From Larus michahellis (lineage: Eukaryota; Chordata; Aves; Charadriiformes; Laridae): DNA of 64,000 bases. Shown here in pieces: positions 1-13,800 of this stretch (positions are counted from its first letter, which is position 1; each line of letters opens with the position of its first letter). The notes under the pieces were generated by a model. The model was not told the DNA's origin. It did no database searches and worked only from the letters and a program-made list of their open reading frames with translations. The stretch spans positions 2,175,001 to 2,239,000 of the forward strand of contig NC_133903.1 of assembly GCF_964199755.1 (NCBI RefSeq), read 5' to 3'. A program made the translations under genes and the position numbers.

Positions 1-1742
1 TTCCTCCTACCAATGACAACCAGGTGAAAAATCTTGCTTCTCCACCCCCAGCATCACACGTACATGCAAGTCTCAAAATGGCACGGCCAGCTGTTGGATT
101 TTGGAGCTCAGCGATACCAACGTGGTACTGGATCCTCTCAGGGCCACAACAGTTCACGAGAGCTGTCTGTTCACCAAGGACGGAAAACAACGGAGCTGCC
201 GTCTTCAGCTGAGTTTGCACCATCTCCTCCCCTGGTCCTCCAGGAGCGCTCCGGCTGGGAGCGCCTTCCCAGTGGCTTCTCCTCGAACTCCCTCCCACAA
301 AGGCAGAGGTATTCCAGAAACAGGAGAAGTTAAGAGGCTGGGGCTTTTTTTCCCCTCGAGAAAAATCATCCTAGCAAGACAATCACAACGCACGCAGAGC
401 GTGGCCCTCCACAGTGCACGGTGGCTTTGCCAACCCTCACGTCATTTCTGTAATTGTAGGAACCATGGAAGCTGCTGCCAGAAGCCATTTTAGATCAAAC
501 CCAAGATCGGGGAACACGGCATAAATGGGTGTTTTTCTCATTTTCAGGCCAGACACCATCGCTCACACCTAGGCCTTCCCAGATTTAGCATTTGGGCATC
601 ATCAAATAGTGGGTAACGGGTGTATTGTGGAGGCACTTCACAGGCACGACAGGTCTTTCTCTCTCATCTTTCTACAAGACTTTTTGCATGATGTGGGAAG
701 GCAATAACTCTTCCTAACAGCTATTACAAGATGATTAAAAATATAGATAAAGTCACCCCAAGGTCAAGCACAGGTACTCGCAAACCCTTTGGCCCCCCTC
801 CAGCACCATTTCAGGTCTGGTGAACACAGCAGAGCCTTCCCCCTGCGAGGCCGGTAGCCCACCTGGGGAGCCCTACGAACCCTTCCAGTACTTCTGCTCT
901 GGGCACCTCTTACTATGCTCAAACACATCACTCAGAGCCTCGCACACTGTTTTCACACCACTGCCATGACGCCGAACCACACCTCCGTCTTCAACTAGGG
1001 ACACCCCGTTGAAGCAGCAATACTGGGAGGGATCTCAGGGACCAGTATGCACCAGTTCGCTAATACTAAAGTACCGGCTCAGGAAATTACGCCCTCCAGG
1101 CCCTCTGTGAAGGTTGTTTTTACAAAGATACAACCTCCCCTGGGTACTCTGCAGGGCTGGACCCTACAAACCAATTTCAGTTCACCTTCTTGCTCCCTGG
1201 ATGGCACAGCGCCTTCTGGCCACTCAGCCCTCTTGGTCTGCAAGGTCTACCCCAGCTTATAGCGAGATTCACTCTATGCTGCCTGCGAGACGATATCTTT
1301 GCAGTATCTTCAGAGAGGAGATTATCGGTCACTTAGGCAAAAACAGAAAATCCACCACCCTGGCACTAAACCCCAGCACTTTTGCATTATAAGTAACCTA
1401 GCACATCATCTGGCAGGTAAGCAAGTTACGTTTCGATGCATAAAGGCAGAGGAAATGGGGTAGGAACGGGCATTTCCGTAGCTCTAGAAAGTTGGAGGAG
1501 TCTGGGGAACAGAGAAACAATTGACTTCCCTGCATCATCTCAACTATACTTATCAAATCAGATCCCACACGTAGCATAAACTCTACCACATGTGTGAGGA
1601 AGAACAAAGACTTTCAGGGCCTTTTATAAATGAAACCTCCTTTGTGGCTAAATACAAAAAGCATCGCTCTAAAACTAAAATATTCAGAGGCCGCAGCTGC
1701 ACAAACAATGAATGGTGTTTACCAGCAAAGGTATTTACTTAC
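1..1742 (-). other. ADAP1: ADAP1 intron 3 (partial, runs off the window)
   Basis: The sequence begins with the donor gtaagt (read on minus at 1742) directly after exon 3 and continues to the window edge. I see no P450, ADAP1 or other recognisable exon. The next ADAP1 exon should begin with a residue block like LLREQWIRAKYE and was not found on either strand. Short ORFs here look like chance. Confidence 0.7.
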
Positions 1743-1834
1743 TGACAGTCAAGAAACGTTGGCTTGTAATAAAACGGTGGCATTTTAGACTCATATTTTG
1801 CTTTTGCTATGTTGTTTCCATTCGAGGCCATAAA
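1743..1834 (-). CDS. ADAP1: ADAP1 exon 3
   Basis: 92 nt, read FMASNGNNIAKAKYESKM then PPFYYKPTFLDCQ, with two nucleotides of the final Gln codon left over (phase 2). The acceptor is tttacag and the donor gtaagt. The aligned human stretch is FMASHGNDAARARFESKVPS, so the match is clear. This is the part of the ArfGAP fold that follows the zinc finger. Confidence 0.93.
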
Positions 1835-4800
1835 CTGTAAAGAGAGAAAAACCAGAAAGAATTAAAAAATGTTAATGGTATTTTCCCTTGTCCTCTTTCG
1901 CTTCTACAGAACGATGAAATTATTGGGATGGGGCCTCTGTTCACTAATTGACAGGCTTCCCCCAGACTGGGCAGAGGAGGGAGGCTGGAAAGGCTGTGCC
2001 TGCAAATCAGGGCTCAGAAATTGATATTATTATGGCCAGGGCTCCCACAGCTTAACACGGCACTGGGGACAGGTCCGTGTCCCAGCCACACGTGCGCGAT
2101 CGCCACGGGAGCAGAAGGCGGCAGGCGGTGGCATTTCCCACTCGCGGGCATGGGAACGAGATGGCTCCCAGGGAAACCAGCACAGAAACTGGGCAACCAG
2201 AGGGCAAAACCTGCCCCTGACTTCAAGTCTCCCTGTGTTGCGGCTCCGGCAAGGTAATAGTCTCCGCCAATAAGCCCTTTGCTTTGGATCACATCACTTG
2301 CTCCAAAAGGATAACTTTATTTTTGCAAAGCCATGCCAGCAACCTCAGAAAGGAGCTTGACGTATTATAAATAAATAAACAAACAATCAAACAAACAAAT
2401 AAATTCTATCTTAGCCCTGACAGCCCTCCTTTCCTTCTGAGCGCATATAAAAATGGCTAGTTGAGAAGATTGCAAACAAAACCACATATTTCCCTATTCA
2501 TACATTTTACCTAATGAAAATCACTTTCTAAGTGTAAAAACCCCATCCTTTTCCAGGCAGCCATGCTACATGTTTTGTCTTGTGTCAAATGCCAAGAATA
2601 CCAGCATAACAAGCAGCTAAGCTTTTTCTTTTTTTTCCCCCTCCTAAGATTTTTTTTTATTATTATTTTCACGTTTTTGAGCTTCTTGAGTTTACATATT
2701 CAACCCATTCTCAAAAAAAAAAATCAGGGAAGGGAAAGCCCGTGCAACACAAAGGCCTATTTTCCTCATGAAACACATGACTCCACGAGCTGCGGCTTTC
2801 AGAAAAACCCCAAACCTACAACATCCAAGATAAAGATCAATGGCTGGGGTTAGGGGTTCACGCCTTTAAAGCCATTGAGACTCAAAGCAGCGAGGTTTCC
2901 TGGGCAGGTTGCCTTCAGCAACATCACCCAGATGCGGGCAGGTGTGTGGCACAAACAGGCAGAGTTTATACTGTGAGGGTCCAGTGTGTCCAGATGTGAG
3001 TTTGAGAGTCTTCAACGCTACGTGGAACAAAGCGCCAGAAATAGCCGAGCTGGGCAGGGGAGGCAGAGCAGGGGTCCAGCCTATTGTCTAGGCTGGGCTA
3101 GAGGCAACGTGAGAAGCAGAAGACGATTCATTTGAAATTAGTCATTTCCACACGCTCTATTTAACTGATATTTCTGGAGATGTGGGGGAAACCCTCATAA
3201 CTTCTTCATGAAATGGCCATTCCATTTTTCCATCACCATCACAGACCTCACTCCCACGTTCAGGAATTACCTAGACGTGCTTTCTGAAATCACGTTAGCT
3301 GTGGCATCTTTAGAAAGGGCTGTTTTACGGCTTCACTGGTAAAATGCAGCGACCCAAACTCACTGGTACTTCAAGCCTGAGGTGCACGTACCTCCACTTG
3401 AGCATCATCCCAGTCATCCAGGCGGACCGACTTCACTTTGCTGACTTGGGGAATATTGCGATGGATTCCTGAACAATTCAAGCAGATGAAGATCCCAAGG
3501 CTGTGGGATGCCCAGTCCGGGTCTGAAAGCAAGAGAGAAAGAGAGATTTGCACTCGACTGGTCTGTCGGATTCAGCGCAGGAGGAAGGAGACGGGGCAGG
3601 ACAAGGGCACGGCATGGCAGCCACCGGGTCTAGTGATGATTTACATCATATAATACAGATGTGCATTCATCTATATTGACAGTTACACCAATTACGCTAA
3701 CAATTAACAGATTTTGTTAATCTCAAGCATGGCAGTTATTCATGAAACCCCAATACACAGACAACTGCGGATGCCCCAGGCCTCCAAAACTCCCTCCACG
3801 CTCACATGAAGAGAAGAGGGGAACATCCATCCTTCATCAGCAAATCCCACCCAAGCGCCGGGCGGAACAGAAATTCCGCAACCAAAACAAACAGCTCAGG
3901 GAAACCATCACGCTGCTCCTTTGCTTTGCTATTTTTTTTTTTTTTCATTTTTTTTTATTATTTATTTACAACGGGAGTGCTCCACAGAGAGACTTTCCTC
4001 CCCCAGCTGCGGCTACCACAGCCCTCCACACCAGGAGGTTTCCAGCCCTCGCCTTAATGGAAAAACGCTGCCAGCGGCAGCTCTGCGCTTTCTCTCAGCA
4101 AAACCACGCGCTGTTTTCAGCCCCGAGCCGACGTCTCACACAAAGCGCTTTCAACATGAGCCCTTCACCTCCCAACGCCTGCTTGGGAGAGGCACTGCCC
4201 GAAGCGCGGGGAGACGGAGAGGGTCCGGAGGAGGGCAGGGGCAGGACACATGCACCAGTGTCCCCAGCGCTGCCTTGCTAATAAAGCCGATAACAGGGAG
4301 CTTTGTTTGAACTCCGACTAGCAAATGTCAGCGCCGGCTATTCCAGCTGCGCCCCGGCAGAAGGAGCTTCCTTGCAAGCCACCGAGTCGGCCGCTAAATC
4401 CCGCGCCTGCTCCCGATGGGGGTCCCCTCGCCCCGTCCTCCCCCAAACCCACCGCATCGGGCTGCCAAGGGGTACGGGCAGGTCTTCCCGCCTCGCAAAC
4501 CACTCTAATTTGTTTATTCCCCCGCAGTAATTACACTAAACGCTCGATCCTCACAGCGCAGCAATTATTTATAAAAAGCAAGGGCACGTGCTTTCTCCTC
4601 CTGATACATATTTAATGGCCTGGCTGTGGCGGTGCGGCAGGAGCCGCCGCAGGGCAGCGCAGCTCTTCTGCACGGCGTCTCGGGGTCTGCTGCCAGCCCC
4701 TGCCCGCGGGGACGGCCACCATGCCGCCCAGCCCACCCTACAGGGCATGAATTCCCATCCCAGAGGTGGTTGTGTCCAGACATAAACCCGTGAGTGAACT

Positions 4801-7800
4801 GAGGTGGTTCCCAGAGGTGGTTGTGTTCAGATATAAACCCGTGAGCGACCTGAGCAGCCCCACCGGACATGGCCGGGCGCTCCCCCCAGGACAGGGGAGC
4901 GGATTCCCAACATGTTGCTCGTCCCATCGGCCGCAGCTCCCCTGGCACAAGGCTGGGACCAGCAGCCTGAAATAAAGGTCGGTTTTTTCCTCTTTCACGT
5001 GGCCTCCCGTCCTCACGCGAGACCCCGACGACGACAGCTCAGGCCTGGCAAGTATAAAACCAGCCAAGTCGATGTCGACCCGAGCACACCGCAGCAGCAA
5101 CCAAGCGCTGCCCATGTCCAGCCATGCCAGTGAGGACACGGGGTGCTCTGCGCCCATCCCCACACCCCCACCCCGCTCCTCCCACCATGACCGGGAGACT
5201 CGGCTTCACACCGTGCCCGCGGTCAGGCACCCCCACTGCTTCCGACCGCAAAGATGGGGGTTGTAGCGTTGGGTTACAGGCTGGCGACAAGAATCAAGCA
5301 TTTTGCACGCTCACGCTCGTTTCTGTGCTTTAACTCCTTGCGTTGCCCTCTCCCATCTCCGAACACACGGCTGTAATCCCAGTCGGGACCTGCCAAACTT
5401 CCTACCGCAAAACCAGTCCAAGGTGTAGCGCTGCTGCCCTGTGGTAGCCCAGGACCATGGGACCAGAAGATGCGAGCCAGGCCAGGTGAAAGCACCAGGG
5501 TTGAAAACCCACCTCTGACTTCCACACAGAGGATCAGGCTCGAGGAAGGGCGAGAGGGTCTGGAGGACAGGGTGTCACACAGAGCAGCGGTGAGGAAGAG
5601 GAAGCCGTGGCAGAAAAGTTTGGCGCTAACGTGGCCACCGGCTCCCTGTGCTCAGCACAGATGCTCCACGATAATCGTGCTTCACGCCTCCCCGGAGTAA
5701 CGCGATCTGATCAAAGCAGCACCTGACTGAGGGAAATGGGTATCAAAGTATGGATGGGCCTCCACAGGTTTTATCAGGAGCCCCAACACTTGTTTTATGT
5801 TAGCGGATTTATCTTAGGCACACAGGTGGGTTTCTCCATACTGTCTGCAAATTCCTAGACTCAGGCTTCCAAAGTCCTCTCACAGAAGTAACCCCTGTGC
5901 TGCTGTGTGCAACAGGACCAGGAGACATCACTCCTTCCTCCAGCCAGGGAGGAGGACACATCTGGGTGGAGGAACAACCTGCAAGAAGATGCTCAGGCTC
6001 AGATGGAGGAGGCTCCAGGGGTCACCGAGCCAACTCGTACCCAAGCTGTCTCTTCTCAACGTGGGTAAACAGCAATGGGTCTCAGTCACAACTGGGGCTG
6101 TAAAGCATTCTCCTCACACCAGCAGTATCTTCTTTAGACCAGACTCTTAAACATGCTTCCTCCCTGCTCCCCACCATGTCAAGCCACGTCTAACTGAGAG
6201 TGCAAAAGCTGGGCCGTATGCGGGAGCATAAGGACATGGTGTTCAGGGGACGGTAGCACTTTAGAGGAGCAGACGGAGACAACAGGGTCAGTGGTGACCC
6301 AGCCCTTGGAAGGGATGCTCCCAGCTTGTCCCATAAAACCACCCCCGCTGTCTCCTGGCCACCTCCCTTTCAGTGTTTCCTCTCGTGCCCATCCCAAGCC
6401 CATCCAACACCGGCAGCACCCCCGCACCGCGGCAGGGCAGCACCCGTCACTCGACGCTCCAGACCCGCTGCCAGCAGTTCGCGTTGCTGCCGTGTATTAA
6501 TAGCAACTTCCTCTTCGTTGCTCTTCTGGTTTTAAAAATACATATCTCTTAAATACAAAATCATGCGGCAAAGGGGGATGTAAGAGCTGTAGATCCTCGG
6601 CTGGTTGTGTGCTGCTTTCCTGTGACAGCCGCAGCCCAGAACTACACAAATCTGGCAACTGTTTTTGGTGCCAAAGGGAAGACCAGGCAGGAGGAGAGTT
6701 CAAACAGCCCCAGGAGATGAGTTAGCCCCATCCAAAAAAATTACTACGTAGTGAAATCCCCCAGAACCGACTGATCTACCAGGGGAAGTCTCTCTGAAAC
6801 GCCACTGTTACAATCATTTATTAGAGATTTCTCGTGGCTCTTGCTCTCCTGGCTGAAGACATCTGGCTGAGAAAGCAAGCCAGCCCAGGCCTTTCCCGGA
6901 TTTAGTCGAAAGCCGAAAGCAATTTCTAAGCGTTGTCTGAACAAGCCAGAGGGTGACGGACCCAGGCGAGCCCCCGGGCTGGTGGGTGGAGGATTCCCTG
7001 ACTCCTTCTCCTGGAGGGCTCTGCCAGCACTCCTTCCCCTCCTCACCCCCTCCCTGCACTTGTGACACCGTTTTCGAAGAAACCTAGCTATGAGACCTCT
7101 GCGCCCCCGCGGCTCCTGCGGGAACTGGTGGCAGATCCCCAGGCAGACGGCTGCCGGCCGGGGCGAGCACCCGCTTCTGCAGGGATGCTTTTCCAAAGCC
7201 CTTTGTAAGGCTTGGGGCTGTCGGCGGCCATGGAGCTCCCCGAGCACAACACAGTCCCTCTCTCTTTGCTTCTGCTCTCCAGCACGAATGACGCGAGTAA
7301 TTCTCAGCCCAGGAACACGGCAGATAACGCCAGCGATCTCCGACCTTGGCACAACCACAGACTCCAACCCTTCAAATGACTGCGCCATTCCTTGGAGATA
7401 AGACAACATCTTATCAAGCGCGCGAATAAATTCACGTAAGCGTTTTCATACGAGACAAGTGAGTTTTGGGGCAGCACCATTAGTTTGGTGACCCAGTGTC
7501 CCCAGCCTGTAGGGCCGGCGAGCTGAGGTCTCCGTAGCCAGCCGAAGCCCACCTTGCACCTAGACACTTCAACAGCTGGAACACGTTCTCCGTGCTGGAC
7601 ATTACTGGGGAGATCCGTAATTTTATTTAAGCCATTTTAACTCAACAGGGCCCAAAAAAGCGCAAAGAAATGGCAATATATCATAATCTGGACCTCTTTT
7701 GGGCACTGCCCAAAAAAGATGATCTTTTTCTAAGCCTCCAGAGTTTCAAGCAAACAGCAGTGAAGCCTAATGAAAACTCTCCGCCATGCCTAAGTTCCAC

Positions 7801-10800
7801 ACAAATGACTTTATTCCATTATGTCCAGCCAAAAGGAATAAAGAAAGGGGAATATTAAACCAAATACACTGTTAGAAGTGCATAAAGTCTCTCATCCTCC
7901 GGCACCATTGCTCCAGAACAACTGATGCCAGCTCTAGAAGGCTTTCACTGCCCAATGTGGGAGAGATTTCTGGTCACTTCAAAACAGATTATAATCAATT
8001 TCAAAATAAAAACCTGATACAACTTCATTTAAAAAAAAATAAAATAAAAACCAAACAAAGCTAAACTAAGCTCATGAGAAGGACATGGGGGTGGTACTTT
8101 CCCTTCTCGTCCATCTGAAAGGGAACGCACAGCCAGAAATTGGAGAAGCATCCAAAGCAAAACTAAAGCACTTGGGCAACACCCCTAAATTCAGAAATTA
8201 ACTTCCCCACCCCGCTCCTTTTGCCACCACAAGCGCCAGGAAAAGCCAGGGCAGAGAACAATGAACTCTCAGCTTGAACCCAACGTTACTAAGCGTAAGA
8301 ACAGCCCGCGGAGGGAAAAACGAAGGCTGGACCCAGAAAAATGGTAAACAAGAGGAACCAACATAAGACATAGGACAATTGATGCAAACCAAAAGGAGAG
8401 CAGAGAAGACCGGAGGTGGGATGGCAGTGGATTTTATTAATTTTTTTTTTTTAATAAACAATCAATATTTCCTGGATCCAGAATATAGACATAGGGTTCT
8501 AGTTTGAAAAGCCCTAAATGGCATCAACCCCAGTACAACCACGTGAAGCAGCGTGGCAGCAGGCTCAAAGCAGCCAGGAGACCAGAGCAAGAACTCGAGA
8601 GTCCCAAAACTGACCCGGGTGCCCCCCCTCCACCTTTTGCCTTAAACCACAGCTATCACTGTACATAGCGGCACAGCATCCTGCTGACCAAGACTAATAT
8701 CCGCGAGAACGTGGCCAACGCACAGCAATACCCCATTAATGCACCCTCCAGCACACAAACGATGGCCTGACCCTTAATTAGCTGCCTGGCTGCATCCCCG
8801 CTGCACCAGCTGGGTGGGAGCCCGTGTTTTGTTGGGATGGAGATCCAACAGACTGTTCTGATCTCCATCCCCCCGTTTGAGGCGATAAAGACTAATGAGA
8901 GGGGAGAGGAGGACGTCTCCAGGTAGGATAAACCTTTTTCTACCCTGCACTAGAAAGGAAACTCCTGTCCTAGGATACGGGATATAATCAGAAGGGTTTT
9001 AGTGCCATCAAGACGAGCAAAAAGCCTTTTCTGTTCGCTGCTCAGCTGCTGCTGGTCTCCTAAACGCCCCAGCCAGGAGAACCTCGTGTTCAGCACTGAA
9101 GTTCTGTTGCTATTTACTCAGGGGAAAGATCAGGAGGTTAATAAACAGACCCTGGTCATGCATGTTTAAAAATAACAATAAAAGATGTTAAAACTGAAGC
9201 CAAACAGCCTCCCACCAACACTCCTCTCTAAGTAGGAAAATTTTTCAGTGAAGGCACTAAACTTGCCAAGGTCTTTTTGTTCAGCTGGCAGGTCTCAGCA
9301 GCCCCCTCTGCTCGCTGTCTGCAGCCCCCGCTCTGCCACCCAGGCACCGGCACCGGACACAAAACACCCTCACATTAAACCTCCCTGGCTTCAAAAAGTC
9401 CTTTTCCCTGCAGAAAGTGGCATCGAGCTGAACACAGCTGCTGGGGGATTGCTCCCCCGCCCCCTGCAGCTTCTTACCCCACCAATCTGCTTCTGCCCAG
9501 GGAGAAGGGCTGGCAAATTCTAGGGGGAAAAAAAAATAAATCATGTTTAAGTGAGAGGACAATGGAGGTGCGGGAACAAGTTTCCACTTTTAGCTTGAGA
9601 ACGCAAAGCCCGTTTCACGCCATTAGAGCGGCGAAGCTCCGGAACAGCTTTGCAGTAGGAGGTGGTGGGGGCAAGAGAGAGAAGTAGCTGCGAGGGGACA
9701 GGGTGACATACGACGGGCGCTGGGGTGACAGCAGGAGGCAGGACCCGGCGGCTCAGTCCGTGTCTGTGTTTCGGGGAGCGGCTGGGGAGGTCCTCCTCCG
9801 GGTTGGAGAGGGGAAGGAGAGGGTCGAGATCGAACCCCTTCAGTGCCCCCCGGAGCGCGGAGCCAACCGAGTGCTGCCCAGCGCTCCCCTCTGCTCCCCA
9901 CCCTCGCCTCCCGACACCCGGGGAAGGGAAAACCTTCACCTGCCTTAGAAACGAGCCGCAGGAAAGGTGTTTACAACCACCTCAGCCGCACACCACCCAC
10001 CCTCAGGCTTTTATGTATTCTGTCACACCAAAATACCAAATCTGCTCGGTTTCGCAGCACAAAGCTCCCATACCAGACCCCCCCCTCCATCGCGCCACCT
10101 TCTGCTCTTCCCCCATCCACATCCCTCTGAGCCTCGGGCACACAGGACGATGTTACCCAGGGTCCGCGTCCCAGTAATCCATCCCAAATAAGAAAGATGA
10201 AAACGATAAAAATAAGCCACCTAAACTGCTGCCAGAGGGTTTAAACTGCAGGATGGCTTTGATGGGATTTCCACTTCGGTCTTCAGAGCCTTGCTGTCCT
10301 CCTACAATATAAAATGATTCTCGCTGCGTGGCAACGCAAAGCTAAGCCATAGAAAAATGGAGTAAAGGGAGAAATACTCAAGGTCTTGTTATGCCCCGAG
10401 ATAACCATCCGTCTCATGAGGTGAGGAAAGACTGCCTGAGACAAAGAATCATTTAGGAAAAAAAAAAAGAAAGAAAAAAAAAAGGCTGAACTGCCACATT
10501 AGTCTTGAAGAAAAAAAGATTATTCTAATGCATTGAGAGCCATTACGCACCAGCGATTCCGCCAGATCGCTCGGTTTGCACTTCAGGCTGCATTTGCCAT
10601 GCTGCCTCCTTGGCCGTGAGAACACCCCCGTGAGCCCACCCAAACAGGCACCCTGCAAACCAGCCTGCAGGACCCTGACGCCAACACACAGGGGGTAACG
10701 ACAGGGGACCCCCCCTCGCCCCCGGTAACGACTTTATTGCAGTGGCTCCTACCCCACAACGCAGTCTCAAAGATGCAGCGAATGCAATCCCATTATTCCT

Positions 10801-13800
10801 TACCGACAGATGACATCCTTGCAACTGGAGCATTGTTTTTTATTCAAAAGAACCTTTCACTGAAAATTAAGGTTTTGTAAAGATACAATTAATAAAGACC
10901 TAACTAGAAGCTTTAAAAAAAAAAAAAAACCCAAACCAAACCTACAAGTGCAAAATGTAACCTCTCAGGTTTTTTTCCACTCTGATTTTCAGTTTCTACT
11001 TTAGCATCCTTTCTGCACCCCCAGCCGTCACGGCCGGGGCCACCATAAGCCTGTTCTCCCTCCCCGAGACATGCCCTCAAAACCTGGGAGGATTTTTTGG
11101 CAGCTCTGCTTTTGCACAAGAGATTTATTTCTGCCAGACACACGCGCTGGTCTGGGGAAGACACAGACCTGACCTTCCTCAGCATCACTTTCAATGCCAC
11201 GTTCCACCCAGCTGCAAGCCCACAAACCAGGGGGAACGCACAGTTGAATACAGCCGCCTTGCTCGTGGACTGGGCCACTTAAATAATCCTCAGACACCAT
11301 TAAAAGGCCCAGACCCAGGCAACCAGCAGGTTTTGCCTTCATCTCCCCAGGGAGATGCGATGACCCCGCAGGGACGGAGCTCCTTCCGCAACCTCGGAGG
11401 AAAAGCCCTGCCGCCCCCGATGCTCCCTGATCCCCTCCTGGGATTTGATTTTTCGCACGGTCACAGTTCAGCCACAGCGATGCCAAGCTGCCAGCGCCGC
11501 TGCATCAGGAACCTTGGCTTTTGTTACAGGAGCATAAAGTACCTGGGACGAGCCTGCACTCCAGGGCTGCGGCTACTGAGCCTCACCCAAACGCCAAAAC
11601 AGTAACAAAAGAAAACAACCTTTTTCGACAGCGGGGAAGAAAAAAAAAACCCAAAACTTTCACTGAGTGGCTGATTTCTGCAATAAACGCTTCTGAGAGC
11701 AAAAGAAAACCTAGCTGGCTTCCAAATGCACAAAGTGACTAACAGAGAATTTTCCCCTCTTACGTTTCTGACCCATCCTACTCTTTGTTATCGGTATCCC
11801 TGAGCTAAATGGCTATCTCTTATCACGGATCCTGCATTAACTAGGGATTTCAGGGAAAGGAAGGCACCCCCTGAGCAGCAGTAATAATAAATCAGGGATC
11901 CTGACCTTTTCTTCCCCCCAGCTGTACCAGATCAGCAGCGTGACGATACACACGTGGGAAATCACAAAAACACCCTGCTTTCCTCATCTTCTGCTCGTTC
12001 CCCGCCCTCCCTCTTCTTTCGTTTGCACTTTATTTTCTCTGCTTGGGTCCTTTTCCTGTGTCCAGCTGCTCACCCAGCTCCAGCGATCACCTTTATCTTT
12101 CTGTGCATCCCGCTTCCCATGCTGGCACCCCATTCCGCAGGCTCTCCCGACACATACCCCATGTTATCTCACACAAGGAAAGACCTGCTGTGCCACACCT
12201 GCCCAGGGTGAATAACAGAATTCAGCTGGAATATTTTATATATTATCTGCAGACACAAGTTACATATGTTAAGTAGCCCAGGGTATCTCAAGTTTATTGT
12301 CGCTGCCAGGCGGGTGACATCGCAGCACCACGAGTGGCTCTCGTTTGCCAACGAAACTGAAGCAAAGTGATCACTAAAGAAATTGGGTTGCCGAACAGAG
12401 ATCCAGTCCCAGGGAAGTAATGCCGTGGCAGTTCAGAAGAGGATGGTATTAATATAGCACATTTTGTGTTACAAAAGGCACTGGCCCAAATTCTCCTCTC
12501 CAAGTATCAGATTCACTAAGCTATCTCTGCATGCAAATGTCACCAAAACATGGTTTTGATGTTTTACAAGCCCATTTGGAGCCTTTAACAACAACCCTCT
12601 TTCCCTGACGTGAGCTATTTTACTGACCTACAGCTTCATCTCCATCCTGCTGATGCTGAGAAACCTCCCATTCTGCAGAGCGGCATACTACTACACCCAG
12701 GGCGAGGGAGAATTACCCCATCGATCCGAATGGCCCAGGCTTGGAAAGTCTTCTCCAGGAAGGAATAATTTAGACCGACACCTATTCGGTGAGCCCAAGC
12801 TGTGCTCAGCAAGACACCCAAAGGTGGGCTGGTGCAGTGGGGCAGCAGGACCCGCCAGCGGGTGGGTGGGAGCAGGAGAGCAGCGCAATGCTGCAAAGCA
12901 GTTCCCACGATGCAGAAAGTTCTTTGTCCTTCCCAGCCGGGTACCGGGGGACACAACGCGTCTGAAAGTGAACTGTCGTGTCCCGAGATGTAGATTAGGG
13001 ACATAAAACCATCAGAAATGGTACCAGCTGGATGGTACCCAATAGACCTTGAAATCCTAAATAAATAAATAGCTAGAAAAATAAGGTTCAGCTGAAGCGT
13101 TGAAGGTGTTTTTTGCTTTGTTTTGTTTTGTTTTTAACCTAGACAATGAGGCTGAAAAGGACATCCCCCCTCCACACTTCTTTAGAGCTGTTCTGCTCAA
13201 GTTGAAACAATTGTAGATGTTTTTATACGGTGATTAAAAAAAAAAAAAAAGGGAAAGTTACTTGGTATGTAATTTTCTGTGATTCTCCTCAAAGGCAGGA
13301 GGAGAATAGGTGGAAAAATCTCTCCACCGCACCATTCAGACCCTGCTCAGCAAGAGCAAAGGCTTTGCCACGCTCACATCCCCGACCCCAACGTTCCACC
13401 ATCCACGGGGCGAGGAAGATGCCCCCAGCTCAGGTTTTCTCCCCTCTGCGCACCCAGAGGAGGACGGACACGTCGGCCCCGTCCCCCGCGGAGCAGCGGG
13501 CAGGGCTGACACCCCGCGGCGGCGCACCCCCGCCGGCAGGCCGGCCCGGGGCCGGGGGGCAGCGTCAGTGCCCCTGCTCCCCCCTCTGTGTGCCCACCGA
13601 CAGGGCACGGCCAGCGACAAAAGCCAGCCTGTTCGCGAGGGGACAGGGAGGACAAGGCGCCTCCAGCAGCACAGGGCACCCCCCCGGGCAGAGCCCCCCG
13701 CTCCCTCCGGGGCTGCACTGCAGACGGCGGGGACCGGCCGGGGATGACATCAGCGCTGCCACGGCCGGGCGGGGACACGGGGACCTCGGCCGGGGCTGGT

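Noticed and set aside
2563-2853. 96-codon frame with a Phe-rich stretch
   Set aside because: The phenylalanines come from a T-rich low-complexity tract in an ADAP1 intron.
6744-7409. 221-codon open frame on minus inside ADAP1 intron 1
   Set aside because: No family resemblance, no splice or promoter context, and shadow frames of similar quality on plus. Left as chance.
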